DNA of 33,494 nucleotides from Gammaproteobacteria bacterium (GTDB lineage: Bacteria; Pseudomonadota; Gammaproteobacteria; Poriferisulfidales; GCA-002705445): assembly GCA_002705445.1 (NCBI GenBank), contig PAGR01000009.1, positions 14,926 to 48,419 of the forward strand. The letters are read 5' to 3'. Shown piece by piece: positions 7,611 through 16,248 of this stretch (positions are counted from its first letter, which is position 1; each line of letters begins with the position of its first letter). A model generated the notes under the pieces. That model saw nothing but the letters and a program-made list of their open reading frames with translations, was not told the origin of the DNA and did no database searches. The translations under genes and the position numbers were made by a program.

Positions 7611-8189
7611 GTTGTGAAAGTATGACATCGAAGCTATTCCATGCCCTCCATGCTCTTTTACGAGGCTTATATCCCTTTTATAATTCATACCACCTAATGC
7701 AAAAACTGGTGCACTTGATTTATTAGTAAAATATTGAAACTTGTCCCATCCGAATCCTTCTTTTTTTCCTGTGTCAAATATTGGAGAAACTACAATAAAA
7801 TTAAAACTATTACTGTTACATATATCTATTTCTTTTTCGTTATGACATGATCCAACAACAATATAATCTGAAGGAATATTATAGGAATTATAATACAAAA
7901 GATTATCTGATGTTAAGTGAACACCATCGCAATATGTGTTATTTTTAAAGTTATTAAAATCATTTATAATATAATATGAATCATATTTTATACAAATATC
8001 ATAGATTTTTTTAGAAATGTTATTATATTGGTCCTTAGAAAGATTTTTTGACCTGAACTGAAGTAATTTAACACCATATTCTAATATTTTCTCAATTTTT
8101 TTAAAGTAACTCCGTGAATTATTATTATTATAATCTGGAGTAATAAAATACTTATCATATTTTTTTATATTAAGTTCTATATTCGGCAT
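7596..8189 (-). CDS. stand-alone ThiE-like domain protein (thiamine phosphate synthase/TenI fold)
   Basis: This is a TIM-barrel protein of the thiamine-monophosphate synthase/TenI superfamily, 197 aa. Visible ThiE-like sites are LLQFRSK (QxRxK), IINDF (ND), CDGVHLTSDN, VGSCHN and a diphosphate-loop-like SPIFDTGKKEG. The end, PVFALGGM followed by HGGHGIASM, resembles the C-terminal half of the bifunctional Nudix-ThiE protein that follows argJ in Pseudomonas and relatives. Here the Nudix (MutT) half is absent. The start overlaps the 3' end of argJ by 20 bp, which places it in the secA-argJ transcription unit. It could be a working thiamine phosphate synthase, or a relative with another role, as the fused form has not been tied firmly to thiamine synthesis. 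No other thiamine gene is in the window. Confidence 0.75.
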   Translation of the reverse strand: MPNIELNIKKYDKYFITPDYNNNNSRSYFKKIEKILEYGVKLLQFRSKNLSKDQYNNISKKIYDICIKYDSYYIINDFNNFKNNTYCDGVHLTSDNLLYYNSYNIPSDYIVVGSCHNEKEIDICNSNSFNFIVVSPIFDTGKKEGFGWDKFQYFTNKSSAPVFALGGMNYKRDISLVKEHGGHGIASMSYFHNLFDV

Positions 8190-9381
8190 TAATTTTAATA
8201 TATTGGTATGTTAAATCTGATGTCCAAACAGTAATGTTATACTTCCCGTTATTTAAAAAAATATTCAAGTCAATATTTTTATTTTTCAAATATCTTGCTA
8301 CCAAGCTTTCATTATATTTTTTATATAGTTTATTATTTTTAAAGACTAAATATTTTCCTATATAAATTTCTAAATTTGATATAGAACTTTTATCTATATT
8401 TGAATTTCCAATTGCAGAAAGTATTCTTCCCCAATTTGGATCCTCAGCAAATAATGCTGTTTTAACTAGAGATGAGTTTGCTATAGACATACCAACATTT
8501 TTTCCGATATTTTTATTTTTGGCTTTCTTAATATTAATAGTAATAAACTTTGTTGCTCCTTCAGCATCTTTTATTATTTTCTTTGCTAACTCTTGATATA
8601 TTGATTCAATACAATTATCGAATTTACTTTTTTCTCTAGAATTTAGTTGCTTATAGTTTATTTTAGATTTTCCTGAGGAGATTAAGATACTTGAATCATT
8701 AGTAGAAGTATCTCCGTCAACAGTTATCATGTTATACGACTTTTCTGTAAGCCTGATAAGCATTTTATCTAGTTCTTTTTTAGATATTTTTAAATTTGTA
8801 GCCACGAATGATAGCATTGTTGCCATATTTGGCATTATCATTCCTGATCCTTTTGCTACACCCGTAATCACTACTGGTTCATTTTTTATTTGTATTTTTT
8901 TTGATACAAGTTTAATACATGTATCTGTAGTCAAAATAGATTTGGAAAAATTTAGCCAATTATCTTGTTTTAATTTCTTAAAAAGAATTGGTATCGCTTT
9001 ATTTATATTATCAACTTTAATTCTTTCACCAATAACACCTGTAGAAAAAATAAGGATATTTTCAAATGCACACGACGAAATATCTGATAACTTTTTACAA
9101 TATTTTTTAATATCATTTATACCTTGAACACCAGTTCCTGCATTTGCATTTCCTGCATTTACAATTAAATACTTTAGATTTTTATTTTTAATATGTTTTT
9201 GAGTTATTAAGACAGGTGCGGCTTTGACTTTATTATTAGTGAAGACTCCAGAGATTATTGTATTTTTACAAAGTTCAATAATTGAGAGATCATATCTTCT
9301 CTTTTGGTACATTTTTGAATGCACAGAACCTAATTTAATTCCCTCAACAGGATAAATTTTAATATCTTTTTTTTTTAACAT
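8170..9381 (-). CDS. argJ: glutamate N-acetyltransferase / amino-acid N-acetyltransferase ArgJ
   Basis: ArgJ moves the acetyl group from N-acetylornithine to glutamate and so recycles acetyl groups in arginine synthesis. Some members also make N-acetylglutamate from acetyl-CoA. At 403 aa it has the usual length. The self-cleavage and catalytic site is clear: KGSGMIMPNMATML with the nucleophile Thr188, which becomes the N terminus of the beta chain. The oxyanion-hole motif STGVIGE lies at 113-119, and LFAEDPNWGRIL and the N-terminal GVFTNNKVKAAPV are further markers. It follows secA by 36 bp, as in Pseudomonas. Confidence 0.95.
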   Translation of the reverse strand: MLKKKDIKIYPVEGIKLGSVHSKMYQKRRYDLSIIELCKNTIISGVFTNNKVKAAPVLITQKHIKNKNLKYLIVNAGNANAGTGVQGINDIKKYCKKLSDISSCAFENILIFSTGVIGERIKVDNINKAIPILFKKLKQDNWLNFSKSILTTDTCIKLVSKKIQIKNEPVVITGVAKGSGMIMPNMATMLSFVATNLKISKKELDKMLIRLTEKSYNMITVDGDTSTNDSSILISSGKSKINYKQLNSREKSKFDNCIESIYQELAKKIIKDAEGATKFITINIKKAKNKNIGKNVGMSIANSSLVKTALFAEDPNWGRILSAIGNSNIDKSSISNLEIYIGKYLVFKNNKLYKKYNESLVARYLKNKNIDLNIFLNNGKYNITVWTSDLTYQYIKINAEYRT

Positions 9382-9417
9382 TTCGAGTTTCTTTTATTTT
9401 AGTTTACAAACAAAATA

Positions 9418-11976
9418 TTACTTTTTTCTTTTTTTCTTTAATTTTCTACTTCTTTTTCTAGCATTCTTACTTGCTTGCTTTATTTGTTTTTGATTACCTA
9501 AATTTATTTCTCCATGACTACTAGCTAAGGTCTTTTTCTCTGGGAGATCTTTTTTTATATTTATAGAACTGTAATCTAGTCTAAATAATAAACTGATAAA
9601 AGTATAGTGTACACTACTTTGCATTGCAGAAAACATTTCAAACGCTTCTCTTTTATATTCTTGTTTTGGATTTTTTTGCGCATAGCTTCTCAAACCAATT
9701 CCTTGTCTTAAGTATTCCATTGACTGTATGTGCTCTATCCATGATTTATCTATTATATTTATAAATATATCCTTAATCATTTCAATATAAATATCTTCTG
9801 GTAAATTTAAAATATTTTTTTCGTAAATTAAGATAATTTCATTAATAATTTTTTCTATTGCATCTTCTTTTTTGGAGGAGTTTTTTATTATTTCTTTTGC
9901 ATTAATTTCTAATTGAAAATCTCTTTGCAGAATATCGTCTATCTCGTTACTTTTTTCGCTAATATTAATATAACTATCAATAAGTTCTTCGAATACTTCT
10001 CTTAAAATTATTTCTAAAATTTCTTTTCTATTCTCTTTATATAAAAAAGTATCTCTTTTATCGTATATATATTTTCTTTGTTCATTTGCTACGTCATCAT
10101 AATCTAAAAGATGTTTTCTAATATCAAAATTATGTCCCTCGACTTTTTTTTGAGCATTTCCTATAGCTTTGGTGACCCAATTATGCTCTATAGCCTCTCC
10201 TTTTTCCATTCCAAGCTTTTTCATTAGTGCGCTAACTTTTTCAGAAGCAAAAATTCTCATTAAATTATCTTCTAGTGAAAGATAAAATCGGGAAGACCCG
10301 GGATCTCCTTGTCTTCCAGATCTCCCTCTTAATTGATTGTCTACCCTCCTTGACTCATGTCTTTCTGTCCCAATCACATGTAAACCTCCACTATCTATAA
10401 CGTCTTTATTTGATTTTTCCCATCCATTTAAACTATCTTTTATTTTTCCACCAAGCACTATATCTGTTCCTCTCCCTGCCATATTAGTAGCTATAGTTAC
10501 TCTACCAGGTGTACCTGCATCTTCGATTATTATAGATTCTCTCTCATGTTGTTTTGCGTTTAAAACATTGTGCTCAATTTTTTCTATATTTAAAGCTTTC
10601 GATAAATATTCTGATGATTCAATTGAAGCAGTTCCAATCAAAACAGGCTGATTTTTTTCTCTACAATTTTTAACATCATCTATAATTGCATTATATTTTT
10701 CTTTCATCGTTAAAAAAACAAGGTCACTATAATCTTTTCTAATCATTTTTTTGTGAGGTGGAATTAATAATACTTCCAACTTATATATCTCTTGAAATTC
10801 TTGAGCTTCTGTATCTGCAGTCCCTGTCATTCCAGAAAGTTTCTCATAAATTCTAAAATAGTTTTGGAAAGTTATTGATGCTAAAGTTTGATTTTCGTTT
10901 TCTATAGATAAATTTTCTTTGGCTTCAATTGCTTGATGTAAACCGTCTCCCCATCTCCTTCCTGGCATTTTTCTTCCAGTAAATTCATCGATGATTATAA
11001 CCTTTGAATCCTCTACTATATAATCAATATTTTTTGTAAATAAGTGATGAGCTCTTAATGCGGTTGTAATGTAATGAAGCAAATTTATTAAATTTGGGTC
11101 GTAAAGACTTTCATTTTCTTTAATAACTTTATTTTTAATTAATAGATTTTCATATGTCTCATGTCCTTTCTCGGAAAGATAGGCTTGTTTTGTTTTCTCT
11201 TCTAGAAAAAAATCTCCATTTTCGTCATCTTCTTTTCCGTATTTTAAATTTTTTACGAAACTATTTATTTTTTTATATAACTTAGAGCTTTCATTTGTTG
11301 CGCCAGATATTATAAGTGGGGTTCTAGCTTCATCAATAAGAATTGAATCAACTTCATCAACAATAGCATAATTTAGATTATTTTGTACTTTCTGGTCTAT
11401 TTTATAAACCATATTATCTCTTAAATAATCAAAACCAAATTCATTATTTGTCCCATAAATTATATCAGAAGCATAAGCGTTCTTTTTTTCCTCTAAACTT
11501 TGCTTAGATAATATTACACCTGTTGACAATCCTAAAAAATTATATAATGTTGACATCCATTCACAATCACGCTTAGCTAGGTAATCATTAACTGTTATGA
11601 TATGAACTCCATTTCCAGTTAAGGCATTTAAGTATGCTGGAAGCGTAGCTACTAAAGTTTTACCTTCGCCTGTTTTCATTTCTGCTATCTTACCATTATG
11701 CAAAGCTATGCCGCCGAGAATCTGCTCATCAAAATGTCTCATTTTCATAACTCTTTCAGAGGCTTCACGTACTAATGCATACGCATATGGGAGAATATCG
11801 TCTAAAGCTTTTCCTTCAGAGTAATCTTTCTTAAGTGAATTAGTAATACCCTTAAAATCAGAATCTTCAATTTTTTTTATCTCATCTGATAATGAATTTA
11901 CGTCGTTTAAAATTTTCCTATAATTTTTAAGAATTCTATCATTCCTACTTCCAACAATTTTTTTTAGAATACTCAT
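9418..11976 (-). CDS. secA: protein translocase ATPase SecA, lacking the C-terminal SEC-C zinc motif
   Basis: SecA is the motor ATPase that drives preproteins through SecYEG. All core elements are present: Walker A GEGKT at 103-107, Walker B DEVD at 207-210 within DEVDSILIDEARTPLIISG, the helicase-type NMAGRGTDIVLGG and QLRGRSGRQGDPG motifs, and the helical wing/scaffold region with DYDDVANEQRK. Length is 852 aa, against 901 in E. coli. The missing part is the C-terminal CxCxSGxxxKxCHG zinc-binding motif that contacts SecB and phospholipid. The last 23 residues instead hold 14 Lys/Arg. The 36 bp between its stop and argJ hold no cysteine motif in any frame, so a simple frameshift does not explain the loss. 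It lies between the M23 peptidase gene and argJ. Confidence 0.97.
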   Translation of the reverse strand: MSILKKIVGSRNDRILKNYRKILNDVNSLSDEIKKIEDSDFKGITNSLKKDYSEGKALDDILPYAYALVREASERVMKMRHFDEQILGGIALHNGKIAEMKTGEGKTLVATLPAYLNALTGNGVHIITVNDYLAKRDCEWMSTLYNFLGLSTGVILSKQSLEEKKNAYASDIIYGTNNEFGFDYLRDNMVYKIDQKVQNNLNYAIVDEVDSILIDEARTPLIISGATNESSKLYKKINSFVKNLKYGKEDDENGDFFLEEKTKQAYLSEKGHETYENLLIKNKVIKENESLYDPNLINLLHYITTALRAHHLFTKNIDYIVEDSKVIIIDEFTGRKMPGRRWGDGLHQAIEAKENLSIENENQTLASITFQNYFRIYEKLSGMTGTADTEAQEFQEIYKLEVLLIPPHKKMIRKDYSDLVFLTMKEKYNAIIDDVKNCREKNQPVLIGTASIESSEYLSKALNIEKIEHNVLNAKQHERESIIIEDAGTPGRVTIATNMAGRGTDIVLGGKIKDSLNGWEKSNKDVIDSGGLHVIGTERHESRRVDNQLRGRSGRQGDPGSSRFYLSLEDNLMRIFASEKVSALMKKLGMEKGEAIEHNWVTKAIGNAQKKVEGHNFDIRKHLLDYDDVANEQRKYIYDKRDTFLYKENRKEILEIILREVFEELIDSYINISEKSNEIDDILQRDFQLEINAKEIIKNSSKKEDAIEKIINEIILIYEKNILNLPEDIYIEMIKDIFINIIDKSWIEHIQSMEYLRQGIGLRSYAQKNPKQEYKREAFEMFSAMQSSVHYTFISLLFRLDYSSINIKKDLPEKKTLASSHGEINLGNQKQIKQASKNARKRSRKLKKKRKK

Positions 11977-11996
11977 AAAATTACCTACAAAATTTT

Positions 11997-12926
11997 TTAA
12001 TCTTTAGAAAATTTTTCTTGATAGTGAATAAATTTATTTGGATTTATATTCTTATTATCTTTCAAAACTTCAAGATGTATATGTGGTCCTGTTGAATGTC
12101 CAGTGGAACCCATTTTTGCAATAATATGTCCTTTTTTTATTACATCGCCTTTTTTCACTAAATTTCTATTATTGTGAGCATATTTTGTAGTATATCCATT
12201 TAAGTGATCGATAATAACTAAATTACCATAGCCATATTTTTTTCCAGAAAATATAACTTTGCCCGCGGCAAGAGCAACTATATCTGTTTCTAATTTATAA
12301 GCTATATCAATACCTTTATGAAAGTGTTTTTTCTTTGAAATTGGATTCACCCTATCTCCATATTTTGAAGAAATGTGACCTTTTTCTGAAGGAAAACCCG
12401 CAGGGAAAAATTGTTCTTTCATTTCTAAGTTATTTATTATTCTACTAGTATAATTTAATTCATCTTCTTTTTTTTGAAGTTCAAATAATATATCATCTAG
12501 GTATAGATCAAAATTAGAATCATATTCAAATTCAATACTAACTTTATTTTTTCCTCCAATATATTTTGGCCTAGTAAAATCAAAATCTTTTTTATCTATT
12601 TTTGCTATTTTCGCTATCTTATTTCCCAATGCATTGATATTTTCCATCTGTGCAGAGATGGTAATTAATTTTTTAGAAAAAAAATCCATTTTGTTTTTAT
12701 TTTCTATTTTAATAAGATTTATTTCTTTTTCGTATTTGGCTATATCATTCAATCTATCCTCAGATAATTCTTTATAACCAGTTTTATATCCATAAAAATA
12801 TACTGAAGAGTTCAATAAAAAGGTTGTAAAAGCAACTAATAAAATAAAAAATGATATAAAGAATACACCATTTATCTTATATGAAGAAGATTTAGTTTTA
12901 TTAGATTTGAAAATTATTATTTGCAT
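11997..12926 (-). CDS. membrane-anchored M23 (LytM-type) metallopeptidase
   Basis: This is a zinc endopeptidase likely to cut peptidoglycan cross-bridges in the periplasm, or a regulator of such enzymes. At 309 aa, it has a single N-terminal membrane helix (about 22-46) with a short positive cytoplasmic tail, then a coiled-coil stretch (about 55-105) and a linker. The C-terminal M23 domain has the complete set of ligands: His203 and Asp207 in HKGIDIA, and HIH at 282-284 in GPHIHLEV, with the YAHN histidine at 251. Because the catalytic residues are intact, it should be active, unlike EnvC/NlpD-type activators. The position between lpxC/DUF721 and secA matches Pseudomonas PA4404. A perfect TATAAT (12954-12959, minus) lies 28 bp upstream without a good -35. 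No specific gene name is justified. Confidence 0.9.
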   Translation of the reverse strand: MQIIIFKSNKTKSSSYKINGVFFISFFILLVAFTTFLLNSSVYFYGYKTGYKELSEDRLNDIAKYEKEINLIKIENKNKMDFFSKKLITISAQMENINALGNKIAKIAKIDKKDFDFTRPKYIGGKNKVSIEFEYDSNFDLYLDDILFELQKKEDELNYTSRIINNLEMKEQFFPAGFPSEKGHISSKYGDRVNPISKKKHFHKGIDIAYKLETDIVALAAGKVIFSGKKYGYGNLVIIDHLNGYTTKYAHNNRNLVKKGDVIKKGHIIAKMGSTGHSTGPHIHLEVLKDNKNINPNKFIHYQEKFSKD

Positions 12927-12989
12927 TTTTTTTAAATATTATTAAAGATGGTTATTATACAACTAATTTAGTTCAAAAATATTATATAT

Positions 12990-13277
12990 ATGAAAAATAT
13001 TAGCAGCCAAATAGATATAAGTATATTAGAGAAAGCTAAAATACTGGAAATTATTACGAATTACTTAGTAAAATATACAAATTCAAATAATTCATGCTAT
13101 GCGTGTAATATTATTGATGAGGTTTTAGTTTTAGGAGCAATTGATAGCTCAAATTTGAATTTAGCAAGAAATTACCAACGTGAAATTCTTAAAGACATCA
13201 ATTCGAAATTCTATGATTTATTAACAGTAAAGATTACTAAAATTAAGTTTAAAATTATAAAAAACCCTTTAATTTAA
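12990..13277 (+). CDS. DUF721 / DciA-like protein, short
   Basis: This is a 95-aa basic protein. The pattern [28 protein letters not shown], followed by a strand-rich end ([10 protein letters not shown]), fits the DUF721 domain of DciA, the ancestral bacterial loader of the replicative helicase DnaB. Only the compact N-terminal fold would be present; DciA usually also has a disordered tail. A CxxC pair (SCYAC) precedes the domain core. The identification rests mainly on position: a DUF721 gene sits between lpxC and the M23 peptidase gene in Pseudomonas (PA4405). It converges on lpxC with a 4-bp overlap and diverges from the peptidase gene, with a 63-bp spacer. No ribosome-binding site is evident before the ATG. 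Confidence 0.6.
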   Translation: MKNISSQIDISILEKAKILEIITNYLVKYTNSNNSCYACNIIDEVLVLGAIDSSNLNLARNYQREILKDINSKFYDLLTVKITKIKFKIIKNPLI

Positions 13278-14200
13278 CTTGTTTCTGGAGTACTGTATGC
13301 ATCCATATAATTTATCGGTAGATCTTCAGAGGACTTATATCCTACCTCTTCCCAAGCATCTTTATTTTCTATTAGTTTTCGAAGTAATTTATTATTGAGA
13401 TCATGTCCAGATTTGTAGCCCTCAAAGGAACCAATTAAGCTTTTGCCTAATAAATATAAGTCTCCAACAGCATCAAGTATTTTATGTTTTACAAATTCAT
13501 CTTCATATCTTAAGCCATCTTCATTTAAAACTCTATGGTCATCAACTACCACAGCATTATCTAAACTTCCGCCTAAAGCTAAATTTTTTGATCTTAATAA
13601 TTCAACGTCCCGCATAAATCCAAACGTTCTTGCTCTACTAACCTCCTTAACAAAGGAAACTGTCGAAAAATCAAGCACAGCACTATGAGTTTTACCGTTA
13701 AATACTGGGTGATCAAATCCTATTGTGAATGCAACTTTAAAACCTTCAAAAGGTGCAAACTTAACCCATTTTCCTGTATCCACATCTTTTACTTGAATTG
13801 GTTTTAGAATTCTAATAAATTTTTTCGATTTCTCTTGCTCTCTTATACCAGCTGACTGAAGTAAAAAAACAAAAGGTCCAGCACTACCATCCATTATTGG
13901 AACTTCAGGGCCGTCTAAATGTACAAAAAGATTATCGATTCCTAAGCCTGCTATGGCAGACAATAAATGTTCGACAGTTGAAACCTTTACTCTTTTTGAA
14001 ATTAAAGTCGTAGATAAAGTCGTATCACCAACATTTTCTGGACAAGCTTTTATTGAAATTTCTGGCTTTACATCTGTTCTGGTAAATATTACTCCAGTAT
14101 TTGATGGTGCAGGTATCAGAGTTAAAGTGATTTTTTTCCCAGTATGTAATCCTATACCTGTAGCTTTTATAGTATTTTTTATTGTTCTTTGATTTATCAT
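13274..14200 (-). CDS. lpxC: UDP-3-O-acyl-N-acetylglucosamine deacetylase
   Basis: LpxC is the zinc enzyme that carries out the committed step of lipid A synthesis, so the organism makes lipopolysaccharide. It is 308 aa, against 305 in E. coli. Zinc ligands are His78 ([13 protein letters not shown]), His239 and Asp243 ([10 protein letters not shown]), and the catalytic acid is His266 ([10 protein letters not shown]). The product-binding [12 protein letters not shown] is also intact. In most gammaproteobacteria lpxC follows ftsZ; here it follows ftsA with a 109-bp spacer that carries two candidate promoters. The N terminus MINQRTIK aligns with the family start, so this ATG is safe. Confidence 0.97.
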   Translation of the reverse strand: MINQRTIKNTIKATGIGLHTGKKITLTLIPAPSNTGVIFTRTDVKPEISIKACPENVGDTTLSTTLISKRVKVSTVEHLLSAIAGLGIDNLFVHLDGPEVPIMDGSAGPFVFLLQSAGIREQEKSKKFIRILKPIQVKDVDTGKWVKFAPFEGFKVAFTIGFDHPVFNGKTHSAVLDFSTVSFVKEVSRARTFGFMRDVELLRSKNLALGGSLDNAVVVDDHRVLNEDGLRYEDEFVKHKILDAVGDLYLLGKSLIGSFEGYKSGHDLNNKLLRKLIENKDAWEEVGYKSSEDLPINYMDAYSTPETS

Positions 14201-14220
14201 AAGCTTATTTTTTTTAGTAC

Positions 14221-14249
14221 ATTATATATAAATTTATGTATTTATACAA
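14221..14249 (-). promoter_or_regulatory. candidate sigma-70 promoter of lpxC
   Basis: On the minus strand TTGTAT (14249-14244), a 17-bp spacer and a perfect TATAAT (14226-14221) precede lpxC. Transcription would begin near 14214, leaving a leader of only about 14 nt. The -10 is exact, but the -35 matches in only three positions, and this spacer is very AT-rich. Confidence 0.4.
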
Positions 14250-14264
14250 AGTATTAACAGTCGA

Positions 14265-14280
14265 TGCATATTTCGTGCCA
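14265..14280 (-). promoter_or_regulatory. sigma-54-type (-24/-12) promoter motif upstream of lpxC
   Basis: The minus strand reads TGGCACGAAATATGCA. It matches the RpoN consensus TGGCACG-N4-TTGCA in all but one fixed position, with exact spacing between the -24 GG and the -12 GC. A start near 14255 would give an lpxC leader of about 55 nt. I saw no enhancer-binding site or activator gene in the window, so function is unproven. Confidence 0.45.
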
Positions 14281-14309
14281 AAAAAAAATTTTTGCAAAAT
14301 TTTGATAAA

Positions 14310-15536
14310 TTAATCGTAAAGCCATTTTTTAATGAAACCTTTTACAAAATTTGTAAAGTTTTCATTTACTGGCTCTAATTGAGGATTCGTCTTTTTTTGA
14401 GCAAATAATAATAAACCTACACTAGTTGCATATTCAGGATTTTTAACAATGTCCTCAGATCCGCCATATATACATTGCGGAATTCCTACTCGTACTTGTT
14501 TGTGGAAGATTTCCTCAGCAAGATCAACTAACCCCTCAGCTTTTGAGCTTCCTCCCGTCAGAACAATACCAGCAGGGATTTTTTCTTCAAAACCACTTTG
14601 AAGTATTTTTTCATTTACAAAGTTAAAAATTTCCTGATATCGTGAGCTCATAACTTCTACTAGAGTAAACCTTTGTATAGATCTTGGTGGCCTATCGCCG
14701 ACACCTGGAACTTCAATTATATCTTCATTTGAAATTACATTATCAATAAATCCATGCGTAATTTTTAATTCTTCTGCATTATATGTGGATGTCTTTAATG
14801 CTTGTGCGAGGTCGTTCGTTACTTGATCACCGCCTAAAGGCAGAGATGATGTATACTCTATTGCGCCATTACTAAATATAGCTATATCAGTCGTTCCACC
14901 TCCTATATCAACCAAGCATACCCCAAGATCTTTTTCATCTTCTGTCAAAACTGCCATACTTGATGCTAGCTGCTCTAAAACAACACTTTCAGGCTGAATA
15001 GAACATTTTTTTATACATTTTTCAATATTATCTCTAGCATTTTTTGCTCCTGTGATGAGGTGATATCTCCCATCAAGCGCAATTCCTGACATTCCTAATG
15101 GAACTTTTATACCATCTTGCCCATCGATCTCATAATCTTTAGGAAGAACATGTAAAATTTCTTGATCATTTGATAACGTAATTGCTTTTGCAGATTCTTC
15201 AACGGATTTCAAATCCTGCTCTGATACTTCTTTATTATCCGAAATAGCGGCTCTTCCAGTAGCATTAAAACTTTGTATATGTTTTCCAGATATGCTGACG
15301 AAAGCTGAAGTAATTTTATATCCACTAACCAACTCAGCTTCCTCAACAGACTTTTCTATAGATTGAACAGTGGCACTAATATCTATAACAACACCTCTTT
15401 TCATACCTAATGACTGTGATCTGCCAACACCAAGAAAATCAATCTCATTATCTTCATTAATAATTCCAACTATAGCTTTAATAAAAGATGTACCTATATC
15501 AAGGCCAACTATTAAGTTTTTTTCAGATTTAATCAT
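14310..15536 (-). CDS. ftsA: cell division protein FtsA
   Basis: FtsA is an actin-like ATPase that anchors FtsZ filaments to the inner membrane and helps activate septal synthesis. It is 408 aa. Phosphate-1 motif VGLDIGTSFIKAIVG lies at 10-24, the 1C subdomain at about 85-160, phosphate-2 DIGGGTTD at 210-217, and the adenosine motif GIVLTGGSS further on. The last 12 or so residues (FVKGFIKKWLYD) form the amphipathic membrane-targeting helix. It is the last gene of the dcw operon here, 12 bp after ftsQ. The next gene is lpxC and not ftsZ. Confidence 0.96.
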   Translation of the reverse strand: MIKSEKNLIVGLDIGTSFIKAIVGIINEDNEIDFLGVGRSQSLGMKRGVVIDISATVQSIEKSVEEAELVSGYKITSAFVSISGKHIQSFNATGRAAISDNKEVSEQDLKSVEESAKAITLSNDQEILHVLPKDYEIDGQDGIKVPLGMSGIALDGRYHLITGAKNARDNIEKCIKKCSIQPESVVLEQLASSMAVLTEDEKDLGVCLVDIGGGTTDIAIFSNGAIEYTSSLPLGGDQVTNDLAQALKTSTYNAEELKITHGFIDNVISNEDIIEVPGVGDRPPRSIQRFTLVEVMSSRYQEIFNFVNEKILQSGFEEKIPAGIVLTGGSSKAEGLVDLAEEIFHKQVRVGIPQCIYGGSEDIVKNPEYATSVGLLLFAQKKTNPQLEPVNENFTNFVKGFIKKWLYD

Positions 15537-15548
15537 AGTTTTTTATTA

Positions 15549-16244
15549 TCATTTCCAGCCTATCGCAAAGCCATTTGAATATCTCATATCAATATACCTT
15601 ATTTTTTTTAAATCGCTACTATTTAGTGTTTTATAAGCCTTAAAAAAAATACTAATCTTTTCCTTTATATTCGTTGATCCAAGTGTAATAGTAATATTTG
15701 ACATTAAGGTTATTGATAAAGATCTAATATCATTCTCCTCAATCTTTTTAATTTTTTCATTTATTTTATTCTCTAGTAATCCTTTTGAAAATAAAGAGAA
15801 ATATTCAAAAAGAATATCATTTCTATTGCTGTTTGATATTATTAAAGGGAAATTGACTTTAATTTTATTTGCAAGAAAAATATTTCCATTATCATTTAAA
15901 TAATAATCATTATTCCAAATTGCTACAGGTAAATGCTCAGTGATGAAAATTTTTACTTCACTGGGGTATATTCTCTTTATATTTGCTATGCTTACCCAAT
16001 CAATTTTTTCAATCTCTTCTTTTAAATAATTTATATCCATAGTAAAGAAAGATTTTGTTTTTAGATAATTTTTAGCAGTTTTAAATATACTTTCTTTACT
16101 TGAATTTATTAATTTTGATTCTATTGAAATTATTTTAATAGGAAAATAAATTTTTTTATCATTTATTTTTTCATTAATAATATATATTATTACTAGTGAA
16201 GAGACTATAATCAAAAAAATTAATATTATTTTCTTAATATACAT
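15549..16244 (-). CDS. ftsQ: cell division protein FtsQ
   Basis: FtsQ is the bitopic protein that links FtsL/FtsB to the divisome. It is 231 aa. One membrane helix lies at about 5-24 after a short Lys-containing tail. Residues about 35-110 form the POTRA domain, with IKIISIESKLINSS and DWVSIANIKRIYPSEVKIFITEHLPVAIW, the most conserved stretch of the family. A beta domain follows, ending in DMRYSNGFAIGWK, again typical. The sequence is diverged but the position between ddl and ftsA settles the identity. Spacers are 4 bp to ddl and 12 bp to ftsA. Confidence 0.93.
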   Translation of the reverse strand: MYIKKIILIFLIIVSSLVIIYIINEKINDKKIYFPIKIISIESKLINSSKESIFKTAKNYLKTKSFFTMDINYLKEEIEKIDWVSIANIKRIYPSEVKIFITEHLPVAIWNNDYYLNDNGNIFLANKIKVNFPLIISNSNRNDILFEYFSLFSKGLLENKINEKIKKIEENDIRSLSITLMSNITITLGSTNIKEKISIFFKAYKTLNSSDLKKIRYIDMRYSNGFAIGWK

Positions 16245-16248
16245 TATA

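Noticed and set aside
9418-9450. Frameshift hiding a SEC-C motif at the end of secA
   Set aside because: The sequence before argJ encodes no CxC or CH motif in any frame, and only 36 bp are available.
10337-10651. Plus-strand ORF opposite secA, and similar long ORFs opposite argJ, lpxC, ftsZ and rsmH
   Set aside because: Each is the mirror of a well-identified gene with no ribosome-binding site and no recognisable domain.
14281-14305. Terminator hairpin after ftsA
   Set aside because: The symmetry comes from AAAATTTT runs alone, with no G-C pairs in the stem.
14201-14309. Remnant of ftsZ between ftsA and lpxC
   Set aside because: The 109 bp show no FtsZ-like peptide in any minus-strand frame; only promoter-like elements are visible.
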